From assembly GCF_016429255.1 (NCBI RefSeq), contig NZ_JAELUG010000011.1, positions 22,371-86,370 on the forward strand: a DNA stretch of 64,000 nucleotides. Reading direction: 5' to 3'. The position numbers and the translations under genes were made by a program. Shown here piece after piece: positions 34,235-42,678 of the stretch; positions within the stretch are counted from its first letter, which is position 1, and the number at the start of each line of letters is the position of its first letter. The stretch comes from Rhizobium sp. ASV8 (lineage in GTDB: Bacteria; Pseudomonadota; Alphaproteobacteria; Rhizobiales; Rhizobiaceae). The notes under the pieces were generated by a model. It did no database searches. It saw nothing but the letters and a program-made list of their open reading frames with translations, and was not told the origin of the DNA.

Positions 34235-34849
34235 ATGCAAAAATCTGTCTTTCGATTTCTCTCCCGTCATCCGGACGCGGTTGAACTCGAAGACGACACA
34301 TATTTGCTGCGTCTGCCGCGCTACTCCGATTTCAACCAATGGCACAGGCTGAGGGCCGAAAGCAGACGCTTTCTCGAACCCTGGGAGCCGACTTGGCGGC
34401 ATGACGAACTGACGGAAGGCGCCTATCGGGCACGCATCATCAGGGGAAAGCAGGAGTACAATTCCGGCCAGGCGATCCCGCTGTTCATTTTCCTCAGGGA
34501 AAACATGACGCTGGTTGGAGGCATAACGATCGGCTATATTCGCCGCGGTGCTGCGCAGAGCTGCATGATCGGATATTGGATGGGCGAGCGCTATTCCGGT
34601 CAGGGCCACATGTTCGCCGCACTTCGGTTGGTTATACCCTATATCTTTTCCGGACTTGAGTTGCACCGTATTGAAGCAGCCTGTATTCCGGATAACGAGC
34701 GTAGCATGCGGCTTCTAGAAAAAGCCGGTTTCCAACGGGAAGGTCATTTGCGCGGTTATCTCAAAATCAACGGTCAGTGGCGCGACCATGTGATGTTCTC
34801 AAGGCTGGCAGCCGATGCCGGCCCGAACCGAAGCTACGACCAGCGATGA
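34235..34849 (+). CDS. GNAT acetyltransferase, RimJ/RimL-like
   Basis: A 204-residue N-acetyltransferase of the RimJ/RimL group: YLLRLPRYSDFNQWHRLRAESRRFLEPWEPTW at the start, LVGGITIGYIRRG, then the acetyl-CoA loop YWMGERYSGQGHMFAALRL and the closing LHRIEAACIPDNERSMRLLEKAGFQREGHLRGYL. RimJ-like enzymes acetylate protein N-termini such as S5. ATG 34202 would add 11 residues (a Gly-rich stretch), and the start at 34235 has GGGGGAG upstream. The stop overlaps the start of the GGDEF-EAL gene (ATGA). Confidence 0.88.
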   Translation: MQKSVFRFLSRHPDAVELEDDTYLLRLPRYSDFNQWHRLRAESRRFLEPWEPTWRHDELTEGAYRARIIRGKQEYNSGQAIPLFIFLRENMTLVGGITIGYIRRGAAQSCMIGYWMGERYSGQGHMFAALRLVIPYIFSGLELHRIEAACIPDNERSMRLLEKAGFQREGHLRGYLKINGQWRDHVMFSRLAADAGPNRSYDQR

Positions 34850-37758
34850 TCGCCGGATTGATGCAGACGAGGCCGATGGCCGGGCGGCTATGTGCCGTGT
34901 TCGCAACGCTTGCGGCCATCATGCTGCTGTTGGTCGCCGGAATGGCGCAGGCAGCCGAGCCCGTGAAAATCTCGCGCGACGACACCGCTCTCGACCTGAC
35001 GGCGACGACCGAGATCTATACCAACCAGGGCGAAGCCTTTCAGGTTTCGACGGCCGCCGGCACCGACGGCATCAGGCGACGCATCGAGGTCAGATCTTCG
35101 TCTCCGAATCATCAGGGTGACTGGGCGGTTTTCGCGCTCGCCAACGTCTCCGAAGAGCAGCTTGAGCGCGTTATCGTCGCCCCGCATTTCCGCCTGGTGA
35201 ATTCGAAGGTCTTCTGGCCCGATCTGGGCTCGCAACGCATCGTCGCGATCACGCCGAGCGAAGGCTTTGCGCTCGATCGGCAGCCAAGCGACGAAGCGGA
35301 CGTTTTCCGCATCACGCTGAACCCAGGCGCAGTCGTTACCTTCGTTGCCGAACTTTCGTCTCCCAATTTGCCGCAGCTCTATCTGTGGGAACCCAACGCC
35401 TACAAGGACACGGTCAACGCCTTCACGCTCTATCGCGGCATCGTGCTCGGCATTGCCGGCCTGCTGGCGGTGTTCCTGACCATCCTTTTCGTGGTCAAGG
35501 GAACATCGATGCTGCCGGCAACCGCGGCCCTTGCCTGGGCGGTGCTCGGCTATATCTGCGTCGACTTCGGCTTCCTCGGCAAGCTCATCAGCATCACCTC
35601 CAGCGACCAGCGAATATGGCGCGCCTGCGCGGAGGTGGCGCTCGCGTCGAGTTTGGTGATCTTCCTGTTCACCTATCTCAATCTCAATCGCTGGCACGCC
35701 CACCTCGGCTACGTCACCCTTGCCTGGGTTCTCGGCCTTGCCCTGCTCTTCGGCGTAGCGATCTACGATCCGTCGATTGCGGCCGGCATCGCGCGGCTGT
35801 CGCTGGCACTGACGGCAACGGCCGGCCTGCTGCTCATCATCTATCTCGGCTTCAGCCGATATGACCGCGCCATCCTGCTCGTGCCCGCCTGGGCGCTGAT
35901 CCTCGTCTGGCTGTTCGGAGCCTGGATGACGATCATGGGCAAGCTCGACAACGATATCATCCAGCCGGCCCTCGGCGGCGGCCTGGTGCTCATCGTTCTG
36001 CTCATCGGCTTCACCGTCATGCAGCACGCCTTTGCCGGCGGTGCTTTCCAGCAAGGCCTGTTTTCGGATCTGGAGCGGCAATCCCTAGCCCTCACCGGTT
36101 CCGGCGATACCGTCTGGGATTGGGACGTGGCGCGCGACCGCGTCGTGACCACGCCCGATATCTCGATGAAGCTCGGCCTTTCGCCCGGCAGCATGCATGG
36201 CGCGGCGCGCAACTGGCTGCCGCGACTGCATCCCGACGACCGCGACCGGTTCCGAGCGACGCTCGACGTGCTGCTGGAACATCGACGCGGCAGACTGAAC
36301 CACGAGTTCCGCATTCGCGCCGAAGATGGACATTTCCATTGGCTGTCGATCCGCGCCCGGCCGGTGCTCGGCTCCAACGGCGAGATCATCCGCTGCGTCG
36401 GCACCATCGTCGATATCACCGAGCAGAAGAATTCGATCGAGCGGCTGCTGCATGACGCCGTGCACGATAATCTCACCGGATTGCCGAACCGCCAGGTTTT
36501 CCTCGATCGTCTCCAATCCGTGCTGACACTCGCGTCTGAGGGCAATCAGCTCAGGCCGACGGTCATGGTGATCGACATCGATCGCTACAAGCTCGTCAAC
36601 GATACCCTTGGTTTTGCCGCCGGCGACAATATCCTCATCGCGCTGACCCGGCGCCTTCGTCGCCTGATGAAGCCGCAGGATACGCTTGCCCGCCTTTCTG
36701 GCGACCAGTTCGGCCTCATCCTCGTATCCGAGCGCGATCCGGCCAAGGTTGCCGATTTTGCCGATGCGATCAGCAAGGCGATCATGGTGCCGATCAACTT
36801 CGCCAATCGCGAAATCATCCTGACCGCATCGGTCGGCCTGACCTCATGGGTCGACCAGCAGGAAAACGCAGCCGGCATGCTCAGTGACGCCGAACTTGCC
36901 ATGTACCGCGCCAAGCGCGCCGGCGGCAACCGCGTCGAGCCTTTCCAGCCTGCCTTCCGCAGCTTCGGCACCGACCGCCTGCAGCTGGAAACCGACCTGC
37001 GTCGTGCTGTCGAGCGCAAGGAGCTCTCGCTAGTCTACCAGCCCATCGTTCGGCTGGAAGATGCCGAAGTCGCAGGTTTCGAAGCGCTGATGCGCTGGGA
37101 GCATCCGAAGCGCGGCAATATTCCGCCCACGGAATTCATCCCGATCGCAGAAGCCTCCGACATTATCGGGCCGCTCGGCATGTTTGCGCTGGAGCAGGCG
37201 ACCAATGACTTGAAGGCGTGGCAACGACAGACCGGCGACCTGCCATTGTTCGTTTCCATCAACCTTTCCAGCGTGCAACTGCTCAACAATGAGCTTTACG
37301 ACGATATCCGCGCCCTGCTCGCCAAGACCCATTGCGATCCGCACCGGATCAAGCTGGAGTTGACGGAATCGCAAGTGATGGAAAATCCGGAGCAGGCGCG
37401 CCTCGTGCTCGACAAGCTGCGCGACGCCGGCATTGGCTTGGCGCTCGACGACTTCGGCACCGGCTATTCTTCGCTTGCCTATCTCACGCGCTTCCCCTTC
37501 GACACCATCAAGCTCGACAAGGCGATGGTGCGCGACGAGAGCGATAAGAAGGCCGTCCTGCTCCGCTCCGTCATCTCCATGGCGCGCGAACTCAACATGC
37601 GGGTCGTCGCCGAGGGCATCGAATCGGAAGAGGACGCGCTGGAGCTCGCCAAGATCGGCTGCACCTACGGTCAGAGCTTCATCTTCGGTCCGCCAATGGG
37701 GTCAGATTCGGTGATCAGGCTGCTCAAGGAACGCTTTCCGCTGACGAAGCGCGCCTAA
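34846..37758 (+). CDS. Membrane 7TMR-DISM / PAS / GGDEF / EAL c-di-GMP protein
   Basis: A 970-residue multidomain signalling protein. After an N-terminal signal segment (ending ...GMAQA) there is a periplasmic beta-rich domain to about 190, then seven or so membrane segments (210-405), matching 7TMR-DISM receptors. A PAS domain with PAC (about 410-530, VWDWDVARDRV ... IVDITEQK) follows, then GGDEF (about 540-700) and EAL (715-960). The GGDEF active-site motif is degenerate: SGDQF near residue 618. The EAL part keeps EALMRWEHP, NLSSVQL, ELTESQ, DDFGTGYSS, KLDK and AEGIESEED. It is therefore likely a phosphodiesterase with a regulatory GGDEF domain. Confidence 0.92.
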   Translation: MIAGLMQTRPMAGRLCAVFATLAAIMLLLVAGMAQAAEPVKISRDDTALDLTATTEIYTNQGEAFQVSTAAGTDGIRRRIEVRSSSPNHQGDWAVFALANVSEEQLERVIVAPHFRLVNSKVFWPDLGSQRIVAITPSEGFALDRQPSDEADVFRITLNPGAVVTFVAELSSPNLPQLYLWEPNAYKDTVNAFTLYRGIVLGIAGLLAVFLTILFVVKGTSMLPATAALAWAVLGYICVDFGFLGKLISITSSDQRIWRACAEVALASSLVIFLFTYLNLNRWHAHLGYVTLAWVLGLALLFGVAIYDPSIAAGIARLSLALTATAGLLLIIYLGFSRYDRAILLVPAWALILVWLFGAWMTIMGKLDNDIIQPALGGGLVLIVLLIGFTVMQHAFAGGAFQQGLFSDLERQSLALTGSGDTVWDWDVARDRVVTTPDISMKLGLSPGSMHGAARNWLPRLHPDDRDRFRATLDVLLEHRRGRLNHEFRIRAEDGHFHWLSIRARPVLGSNGEIIRCVGTIVDITEQKNSIERLLHDAVHDNLTGLPNRQVFLDRLQSVLTLASEGNQLRPTVMVIDIDRYKLVNDTLGFAAGDNILIALTRRLRRLMKPQDTLARLSGDQFGLILVSERDPAKVADFADAISKAIMVPINFANREIILTASVGLTSWVDQQENAAGMLSDAELAMYRAKRAGGNRVEPFQPAFRSFGTDRLQLETDLRRAVERKELSLVYQPIVRLEDAEVAGFEALMRWEHPKRGNIPPTEFIPIAEASDIIGPLGMFALEQATNDLKAWQRQTGDLPLFVSINLSSVQLLNNELYDDIRALLAKTHCDPHRIKLELTESQVMENPEQARLVLDKLRDAGIGLALDDFGTGYSSLAYLTRFPFDTIKLDKAMVRDESDKKAVLLRSVISMARELNMRVVAEGIESEEDALELAKIGCTYGQSFIFGPPMGSDSVIRLLKERFPLTKRA

Positions 37759-37794
37759 GATAGCGCCCCCGCTCTGAGGCGCGTTGCGATTTCT

Positions 37795-37900
37795 AAAGCG
37801 CGTCGCGATCTTTCAGATTCGCTTCACGCGCTTTAGTTCTTTGATTTCACGCATGTCTTAGCCGCAAAAACCGCTGCACACTTTTGCGCGACATGCTCTA
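37795..37900. repeat. Full-length copy of dispersed intergenic repeat
   Basis: The left part is an inverted repeat, AAAGCGCGT ... ACGCGCTTT (about 40 nt). Then TTCTTTGATTTCACGCATGTC, CCGCAAAAACCGCTGCACACTTTTGCGCGACATGCTCTA. The right edge CTCTA supplies, on the minus strand, the TAG stop of the peptidase gene. The same blocks occur at 48639, 49951, 50861 and 60098. Confidence 0.75.
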
Positions 37901-38965
37901 AGATTCGCTTCCCGCGCTTTCGATCAGTCGCCGGATGTAATCCAGCTTTGCGACCACCTGAGGGGAAAGGATAAAGGGGTAAGAATCCGGCTGCCCCATG
38001 CTGCGCTGGATGGAATTGATCGCAACGCTCAAGGGGATCCAGGCGCTGACAAGCTGGCCTGCGCTCTCAGCCTTGTAGGGGTTGAAGTCAACTTCCGCCG
38101 CCATGTCGTGATAGCGCTGCGGATCGATCGCCAGCCCGAAGGAGCGAGCCGTCTCCAGCGTATCCACGATATGCAGGTAGTGGGCGAAGCATTCGGCAAA
38201 ATCTTCCCAGGGATGGGAGCTGGCATAGGCACTGATGAAGCTTTCCTGCCAGTCCACAGGCGGACCGTTGTCGTAATGAGCCTGAAGTGCTGCGCCATAA
38301 TCGGCGCGCTCATCGCCGAAGACGGCGCGAAAGGCATCGAACTGACCACGGTCGCGCACGAGCTTGTCCCAGATGAAATGACCGGTCTCGTGTCGGAAGT
38401 GCCCCAGCAGCGTGCGATAGGGCTCGTTCATCGAGGTGCGCGCCTGCTCGCGTGTCACATCATCGGCCTCGGCGGCACGAATGGCAATCAATCCGTCTTC
38501 GTGGCCGGTCATGGCGGGAATGACGGTATTGCCCTGCATTTCATCTTCGAGGAAGTCGAACACCAACCCGCCTTGAGGATCCTCCGTCCGGTCGGGATGC
38601 GGCAGCTTCCAGCGCAGCAGAGAATAGAACAGATGACGTTGCGCCTGCCCGATGCGCCTCCAGCGATTTATCCCCTGCTCCGTGCCCGTATTCGGCACCA
38701 GGCGATTGTGGCGGCAGGCGACGCAATAGGAGTTAGAATCATCCGTATCAATCAGCCAGTTGCAAATGTCGAGTTCGGCATTGGCGCAGAAACGGACATG
38801 TCGCGCCGCCTCGGAAACCAGATGCCAACTCGGGCCTTCATCCGGCTCCAGCGCATAGATTGCCAGACGATCCGGGACGAAGCCGAGCTGATGGCCACAA
38901 CGGACACATTGCCTATTGTCGAAATGGACGGGTTGGCCGCAATGATCGCAGGTGAAAAGCCGCAT
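37898..38965 (-). CDS. Zinc-ribbon putative metallopeptidase (DUF2248-like)
   Basis: A 355-residue protein. The N-terminal zinc ribbon is CDHCGQPVHFDNRQCVRCG, a second pair CNW...CVACRHNR follows near residue 85. A zincin motif HETGH occurs in LGHFRHETGHFIWDKL near residue 197, with a downstream HPWEDFAECFAHYLHI that can give the third ligand. This fits the uncharacterised DUF2248 family of predicted zinc peptidases. The TAG stop is the first triplet of an adjoining repeat (minus strand TAGAGCATG), so the original C-terminus may have been altered. Start 38965 begins with MRLFTCDHC. Confidence 0.78.
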   Translation of the reverse strand: MRLFTCDHCGQPVHFDNRQCVRCGHQLGFVPDRLAIYALEPDEGPSWHLVSEAARHVRFCANAELDICNWLIDTDDSNSYCVACRHNRLVPNTGTEQGINRWRRIGQAQRHLFYSLLRWKLPHPDRTEDPQGGLVFDFLEDEMQGNTVIPAMTGHEDGLIAIRAAEADDVTREQARTSMNEPYRTLLGHFRHETGHFIWDKLVRDRGQFDAFRAVFGDERADYGAALQAHYDNGPPVDWQESFISAYASSHPWEDFAECFAHYLHIVDTLETARSFGLAIDPQRYHDMAAEVDFNPYKAESAGQLVSAWIPLSVAINSIQRSMGQPDSYPFILSPQVVAKLDYIRRLIESAGSES

Positions 38966-39102
38966 GAACTCCTCGGAAAAGGTGGATTGGCCCAAGATAA
39001 AGAGCCTGCCACGTTTCCGTAACAGGCTCTTCCTCCCAACATCGCTGCTACAACGTCAATTCAAACGGAACAGCGAGCACATATTGGCTAGCAATCAGTC
39101 GA

Positions 39103-39294
39103 TCACATACGATCGACGGCACCCTTGACCTTGTCTTTGGCCTTGCCAACGGCAGACTGTACTTTGCCCTTGGCTTCCTGGGCGGCACCTTCGGCGCGCA
39201 TTCTCTTGTCATCGGTTGCCTTGCCGACGACCTGCTTGGCCTTGCCGGCGATTTCGTTCACCTTGCCCGTAACCTTGTCGGTCGTGCTGCTCAT
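39103..39294 (-). CDS. CsbD-family stress protein
   Basis: A 63-residue Lys/Ala-rich helical protein of the CsbD type: [23 protein letters not shown] followed by a second related segment [21 protein letters not shown]. Family members are abundant under general stress or stationary phase, and their biochemical role is unknown. GGAGG precedes the ATG by 8 nt. It is single, with gaps of about 100 bp on both sides. Confidence 0.9.
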   Translation of the reverse strand: MSSTTDKVTGKVNEIAGKAKQVVGKATDDKRMRAEGAAQEAKGKVQSAVGKAKDKVKGAVDRM

Positions 39295-39389
39295 GTGTAG
39301 CGCCTCCTTGGCTGGCACGGCTCTATTGCCGTTGCTCTGTCAGGGTAACGCCACGAGCGCTATTTCGTTCCGAAATAGTGCCGATCGTC

Positions 39390-39995
39390 TCAGCTATGGC
39401 CGGCGTGCGGCGACAGCATTGCGGCATTGATGCCCATCAAGGCAAGGGCGCGCTCATACTTGTCGTCGAGGCTGCGGTCGAAGATCAGCTCTTCGTTTGC
39501 CGGGCAGTTCAGCCAGCCATTGTTGCCGATCTCTGCCTCCAGCTGGCCTGCTCCCCAGCCGGCATAGCCGAGCAGCATCGTGGCTCGTTTCGGCCCGCTT
39601 CCTTTGGAGATGGCTCGCACGATGTCGAGCGTCGCCGTCAAGCTGATATCATCGCTGACCGGAATGCTGCTGTCGCTGAGGTAATCGTCGGAATGGAGGA
39701 CAAAGCCCCGGCCGCTTTCGACCGGCCCCCCGGTCTGGATCGGGAAATTCCGTGCGTCCGCCGGGAGGACGATGGCATCGTCATCCTTGATCATATCCAG
39801 ATGCAGAAGAACATCCGTAAACGTCAGCTTCTGAGGTCGATTAATGACGAAGCCCATGGCCCCGGCATCGGAATGAGCGCAAATGTAAATGACCGTCCGG
39901 TTGAAGTTCCTATCCTCCATGCCGGGCATGGCGATCAGGAACTGACCGTCGAGCAAACCTCTTTCGCGTTTATTCTTCAGCGTCGATAGGGACAT
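39390..39995 (-). CDS. YqgE/AlgH (UPF0301) protein
   Basis: A 201-residue cytosolic protein of the conserved UPF0301 family: [42 protein letters not shown] near the start, [18 protein letters not shown], and [20 protein letters not shown]. The role is not settled, and AlgH was first noted as an alginate regulator in Pseudomonas. It is divergent from the DsbD-alpha-like gene. Confidence 0.92.
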   Translation of the reverse strand: MSLSTLKNKRERGLLDGQFLIAMPGMEDRNFNRTVIYICAHSDAGAMGFVINRPQKLTFTDVLLHLDMIKDDDAIVLPADARNFPIQTGGPVESGRGFVLHSDDYLSDSSIPVSDDISLTATLDIVRAISKGSGPKRATMLLGYAGWGAGQLEAEIGNNGWLNCPANEELIFDRSLDDKYERALALMGINAAMLSPHAGHS

Positions 39996-40106
39996 CGTGC
40001 CTCCTGACCGCAGTCCATAGCTGCACCGCTAAAAAAGCAAGATGGGGCAATGTCATAAATCAATCAACTGAAAATGATCATTTCTTTTTTAGGTGGTGCT
40101 GGCTCC

Positions 40107-40976
40107 ATGCCGCCCGATCCGCTAAATCCTCATTCCATGACCGGATCAGCCACCCTCTCCCGCCTGTCGGCACTATCCGCCGGCGCATTTGCCACCATTC
40201 TTTGCATCGGCTCTGCCGCCCATGCCGCGACAAGCGAATGGGCGGACAATCAAGGCGGCCGCATGCGCCTTGTGGCGCTGGCACCCGATGCCGAGGGCCA
40301 TATCCGTGCCGCTCTGCAGATCGAACCGCAACCCGGCTGGATCACCTATTGGCGTGAACCGGGCCAGAGCGGGATTCCGCCGCAAGTGACCCTTGCGCCT
40401 GAGAGCGGCGTGACGCTGGAAAAAGCCAGCTATCCGATACCGAAGCAGATCGTCGTCGGGAACATACATGAGATCGGCTACGATGCTCCCGTGACATTGC
40501 CGCTCGATTTCCGCGTCGCGGGCAAGGCGCCGGCCAAGTTGGAGCTGACCGCCTTCATCGGTCTTTGCAAGGATATCTGCATCCCCTTCCAGGCGGACTA
40601 TTCTCTGCCGCTACCGGCAGGCGAACAGCCGACGACACATGAGTTGGCTCTGCTGGATGCCGCGAAGGCTTTGCTGCCGCAAACGCCGTCCTCCGATTTC
40701 GCCGTTCAGGGCCACAGCCTCTCCGCGGATTCGAAAAACCTGACGCTGCGCCTCACCCTGCCGGAAACAACCGGAAATGCTCCGGCGATCTATGTCACCG
40801 GCCCGGCAGGTTACGTGTTCTTCCAGCAGGCGAATACCAAGCGGGAAGGCAACGCCTATTCGGCCGATATCGAGATCGGCAAGCTGCCGAAGAATTACGA
40901 CATCAAGGGCAAGACCTGGGGCGTTCTGGCCGTCGACGGCGATCGCGCCATCGAAACCACCCTTGCGTTCGAATAG
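40107..40976 (+). CDS. DsbD alpha-domain-like periplasmic protein
   Basis: A 289-residue exported protein. The signal segment is SALSAGAFATILCIGSAAHA. The mature part resembles the N-terminal domain of DsbD/ScsB (thiol:disulfide interchange), with WITYWREPGQSGIPP and the redox pair GLCKDICIPFQADYSLPL (C-x3-C). The membrane and thioredoxin parts of DsbD are absent, so it is a stand-alone alpha-type domain. AGGTGG precedes ATG 40107, and ATG 40074 and 40137 also keep the signal peptide. A peroxiredoxin gene follows, suggesting a shared thiol-redox theme. Confidence 0.78.
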   Translation: MPPDPLNPHSMTGSATLSRLSALSAGAFATILCIGSAAHAATSEWADNQGGRMRLVALAPDAEGHIRAALQIEPQPGWITYWREPGQSGIPPQVTLAPESGVTLEKASYPIPKQIVVGNIHEIGYDAPVTLPLDFRVAGKAPAKLELTAFIGLCKDICIPFQADYSLPLPAGEQPTTHELALLDAAKALLPQTPSSDFAVQGHSLSADSKNLTLRLTLPETTGNAPAIYVTGPAGYVFFQQANTKREGNAYSADIEIGKLPKNYDIKGKTWGVLAVDGDRAIETTLAFE

Positions 40977-41059
40977 GCCCGACCTATAGTTCTGCCCGAC
41001 AATTTCGCCCCATCGAAGGCGGTTCAAACGCCTCGAAACCATGCCCCAAGGAGAGAGCC

Positions 41060-41545
41060 ATGACCATCGCAATCGGTGATAAACTACCCGCCGCCACCTT
41101 CAAGGAAAAGACCGCGGACGGCCCGGTCGAAATCAGCACCGAGCAGCTCTTCGCCGGCAAGCGCGTCGTGCTCTTTGCCGTTCCCGGCGCATTTACCCCG
41201 ACCTGTTCGCTCAACCATCTGCCGGGCTATCTGGAAAACCGGGACGCCATTCTTGCAAAGGGTGTCGATGACATCGCCGTCATCGCGGTCAACGATTGGC
41301 ACGTCATGGGCGCCTGGGCGCAATCGTCGGGCGGCATGGGCAAGATCCATTTCCTCGCCGATTGGGACGCTTCCTTCGCGAAGGCGCTTAGCCTCGATAT
41401 CGACCTTTCCGCTGGGGGCCTCGGCGTCCGCTCGAAGCGCTACTCCATGCTGGTGGAAGACGGCGTGGTAAAAACGCTCAACATCGAGGAGAGCCCGGGC
41501 CAGGCAACGGTTTCGGGCGCTGCGGCGATGATCGAGCAGCTCTAA
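41060..41545 (+). CDS. Prx5-type peroxiredoxin
   Basis: Thiol peroxidase of 161 residues (AhpC/TSA superfamily, Prx5 group). The peroxidatic Cys is in VPGAFTPTCS, about residue 49, followed by CSLNHLPGYLENRDAILAKGVDDIAVIAVND. The last part LGVRSKRYSMLVEDGVVKTLNIEESPG is typical of the group. No second conserved Cys is apparent, suggesting a 1-Cys mechanism with glutathione or an unknown reductant. AAGGAGAGAGCC precedes the ATG. A terminator follows. Confidence 0.93.
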   Translation: MTIAIGDKLPAATFKEKTADGPVEISTEQLFAGKRVVLFAVPGAFTPTCSLNHLPGYLENRDAILAKGVDDIAVIAVNDWHVMGAWAQSSGGMGKIHFLADWDASFAKALSLDIDLSAGGLGVRSKRYSMLVEDGVVKTLNIEESPGQATVSGAAAMIEQL

Positions 41546-41566
41546 AGCCAATTCCGGTCAGAGATG

Positions 41567-41600
41567 AAAGGGCGCCTCAATGGCGCCCTTTGTTGTTTTG
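41567..41600 (+). terminator. Terminator of the peroxiredoxin gene
   Basis: AAAGGGCGCC (41567-41576) and GGCGCCCTTT (41582-41591) pair perfectly around TCAAT. GTTGTTTT follows. Confidence 0.88.
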
Positions 41601-41736
41601 CCTGCCTGCCAGAGCTTCAATGACTCCAACCGGGCCACGGCGCGTGCAATCCCCCCGCTTGAATTCCTCCGCGCCAGCGCCAGCCACAGCTATTCTGGCC
41701 ATCGCCTCTTTTTCGCCGCATTTCATCGGCTACTAG

Positions 41737-41753
41737 ATGTAATGTTATTACAT
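41737..41753. promoter_or_regulatory. Zur-like 17-bp palindrome upstream of zinc ABC operon
   Basis: ATGTAAT-GTT-ATTACAT is a perfect 7-3-7 palindrome, 18 bp before the microprotein start. Its AT-rich GTAATGTTATTAC character resembles Fur-superfamily (Zur) operators. Given the zinc-type binding protein in the operon, Zur control is the best guess. No zur gene is in this window. Confidence 0.55.
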
Positions 41754-41770
41754 AAATGAAAGCCCCCTGA

Positions 41771-41899
41771 ATGCCGTTCGATCGTGATCCATTCGCACCC
41801 TCCCTGATGGGGCGTTCCGCCCTGGTGCGGCTTGCCTATGTGGCGGTCGGCATTGTGGTACTTTGGGCGGCCATCGGCTGGGCGGTGGCTCTGGCATGA
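41771..41899 (+). CDS. 42-residue membrane microprotein at head of zinc ABC operon
   Basis: A 43-codon frame, ATG 41771 to TGA 41899. The product begins with a polar, acidic N-terminus (MPFDRDPFAPS), then two Arg, then one membrane segment rich in Val, Ala and Trp up to the C-terminus (YVAVGIVVLWAAIGWAVA). GAAAG lies about 10 nt upstream. The stop overlaps the ATPase start (ATGA), so it is coupled to it. It may be a small accessory subunit or only a translational lead-in. I do not recognise a family. Confidence 0.6.
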   Translation: MPFDRDPFAPSLMGRSALVRLAYVAVGIVVLWAAIGWAVALA

Positions 41900-42678
41900 A
41901 CGACCTGATTCGACTCGACAACGTCACCGTGACCTATGAGCGACATCCCGCTGTGCATCACATTAGCGGTGCCTTCCGGGCCGGCAGCCTCACGGCGATC
42001 GCCGGGCCAAATGGTGCGGGTAAATCGACGCTGCTGAAGGCAATGGTTGGCGAATTGCGGCCGGCGGAAGGTTCGATCGATCGCGGTGCGCTGACGCGTA
42101 ACGATTTCGGCTATCTGCCGCAGGCGGCTGATATAAACCGCCGCTTTCCGATTTCCGTCGCCGATACGGTCATGCTCGGAGCCTGGAAAAATACCGGCGC
42201 TTTCGGCCAGGTCTCACGCAAGGATGCGGAACGCGCTCGCGACGCACTCGCCGTCGTCGGCCTCTCCGGCTTCGAAAACAGGCATATCGGCTCGCTCTCC
42301 GCCGGACAGTTCCAGCGCGTGCTCTTCGCGAGACTATTGTTGCAAGACGCTCGTGTCATCCTGCTCGACGAACCATTCACCGCCATCGACCAGCGCACGA
42401 CGCGCGACCTGCTTGATCTCGTTCTGCGCTGGAACAAGGAAGGGCGTACCGTCATCGCCGTACTGCATGATTTCGATCAGGTGCGCGCGCATTTTCCCGA
42501 AACACTGCTGATTGCCCGCGAGCTTGTCGGCTGGGGACGGACGCAGGATGTCATGAATTCGGCGAACCTTATCAAGGCACGCGCCATGGCCGAGCGCTGG
42601 GACGAAGGCGCCGAAGCGTGCCTGCCGGAGGATGAACACGCGGCAGACGGCCACGCGAGGCAGGAGCCGGCCCAATGA
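41896..42678 (+). CDS. Zinc-type ABC transporter ATPase
   Basis: A 260-residue ABC ATPase of the metal (ZnuC/MntB/TroB) cluster. Walker A is GPNGAGKST, the Q-loop YLPQAADINRRFPISV (typical of metal importers), signature LSAGQFQRVLFARLLL, Walker B VILLDEPFTAID and switch His in AVLHDFDQV. The C-terminal 40 residues are a His/Glu-rich tail (DEHAADGHARQE). The ATG at 41896 overlaps the microprotein stop, and the stop overlaps the permease start. Confidence 0.93.
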   Translation: MNDLIRLDNVTVTYERHPAVHHISGAFRAGSLTAIAGPNGAGKSTLLKAMVGELRPAEGSIDRGALTRNDFGYLPQAADINRRFPISVADTVMLGAWKNTGAFGQVSRKDAERARDALAVVGLSGFENRHIGSLSAGQFQRVLFARLLLQDARVILLDEPFTAIDQRTTRDLLDLVLRWNKEGRTVIAVLHDFDQVRAHFPETLLIARELVGWGRTQDVMNSANLIKARAMAERWDEGAEACLPEDEHAADGHARQEPAQ

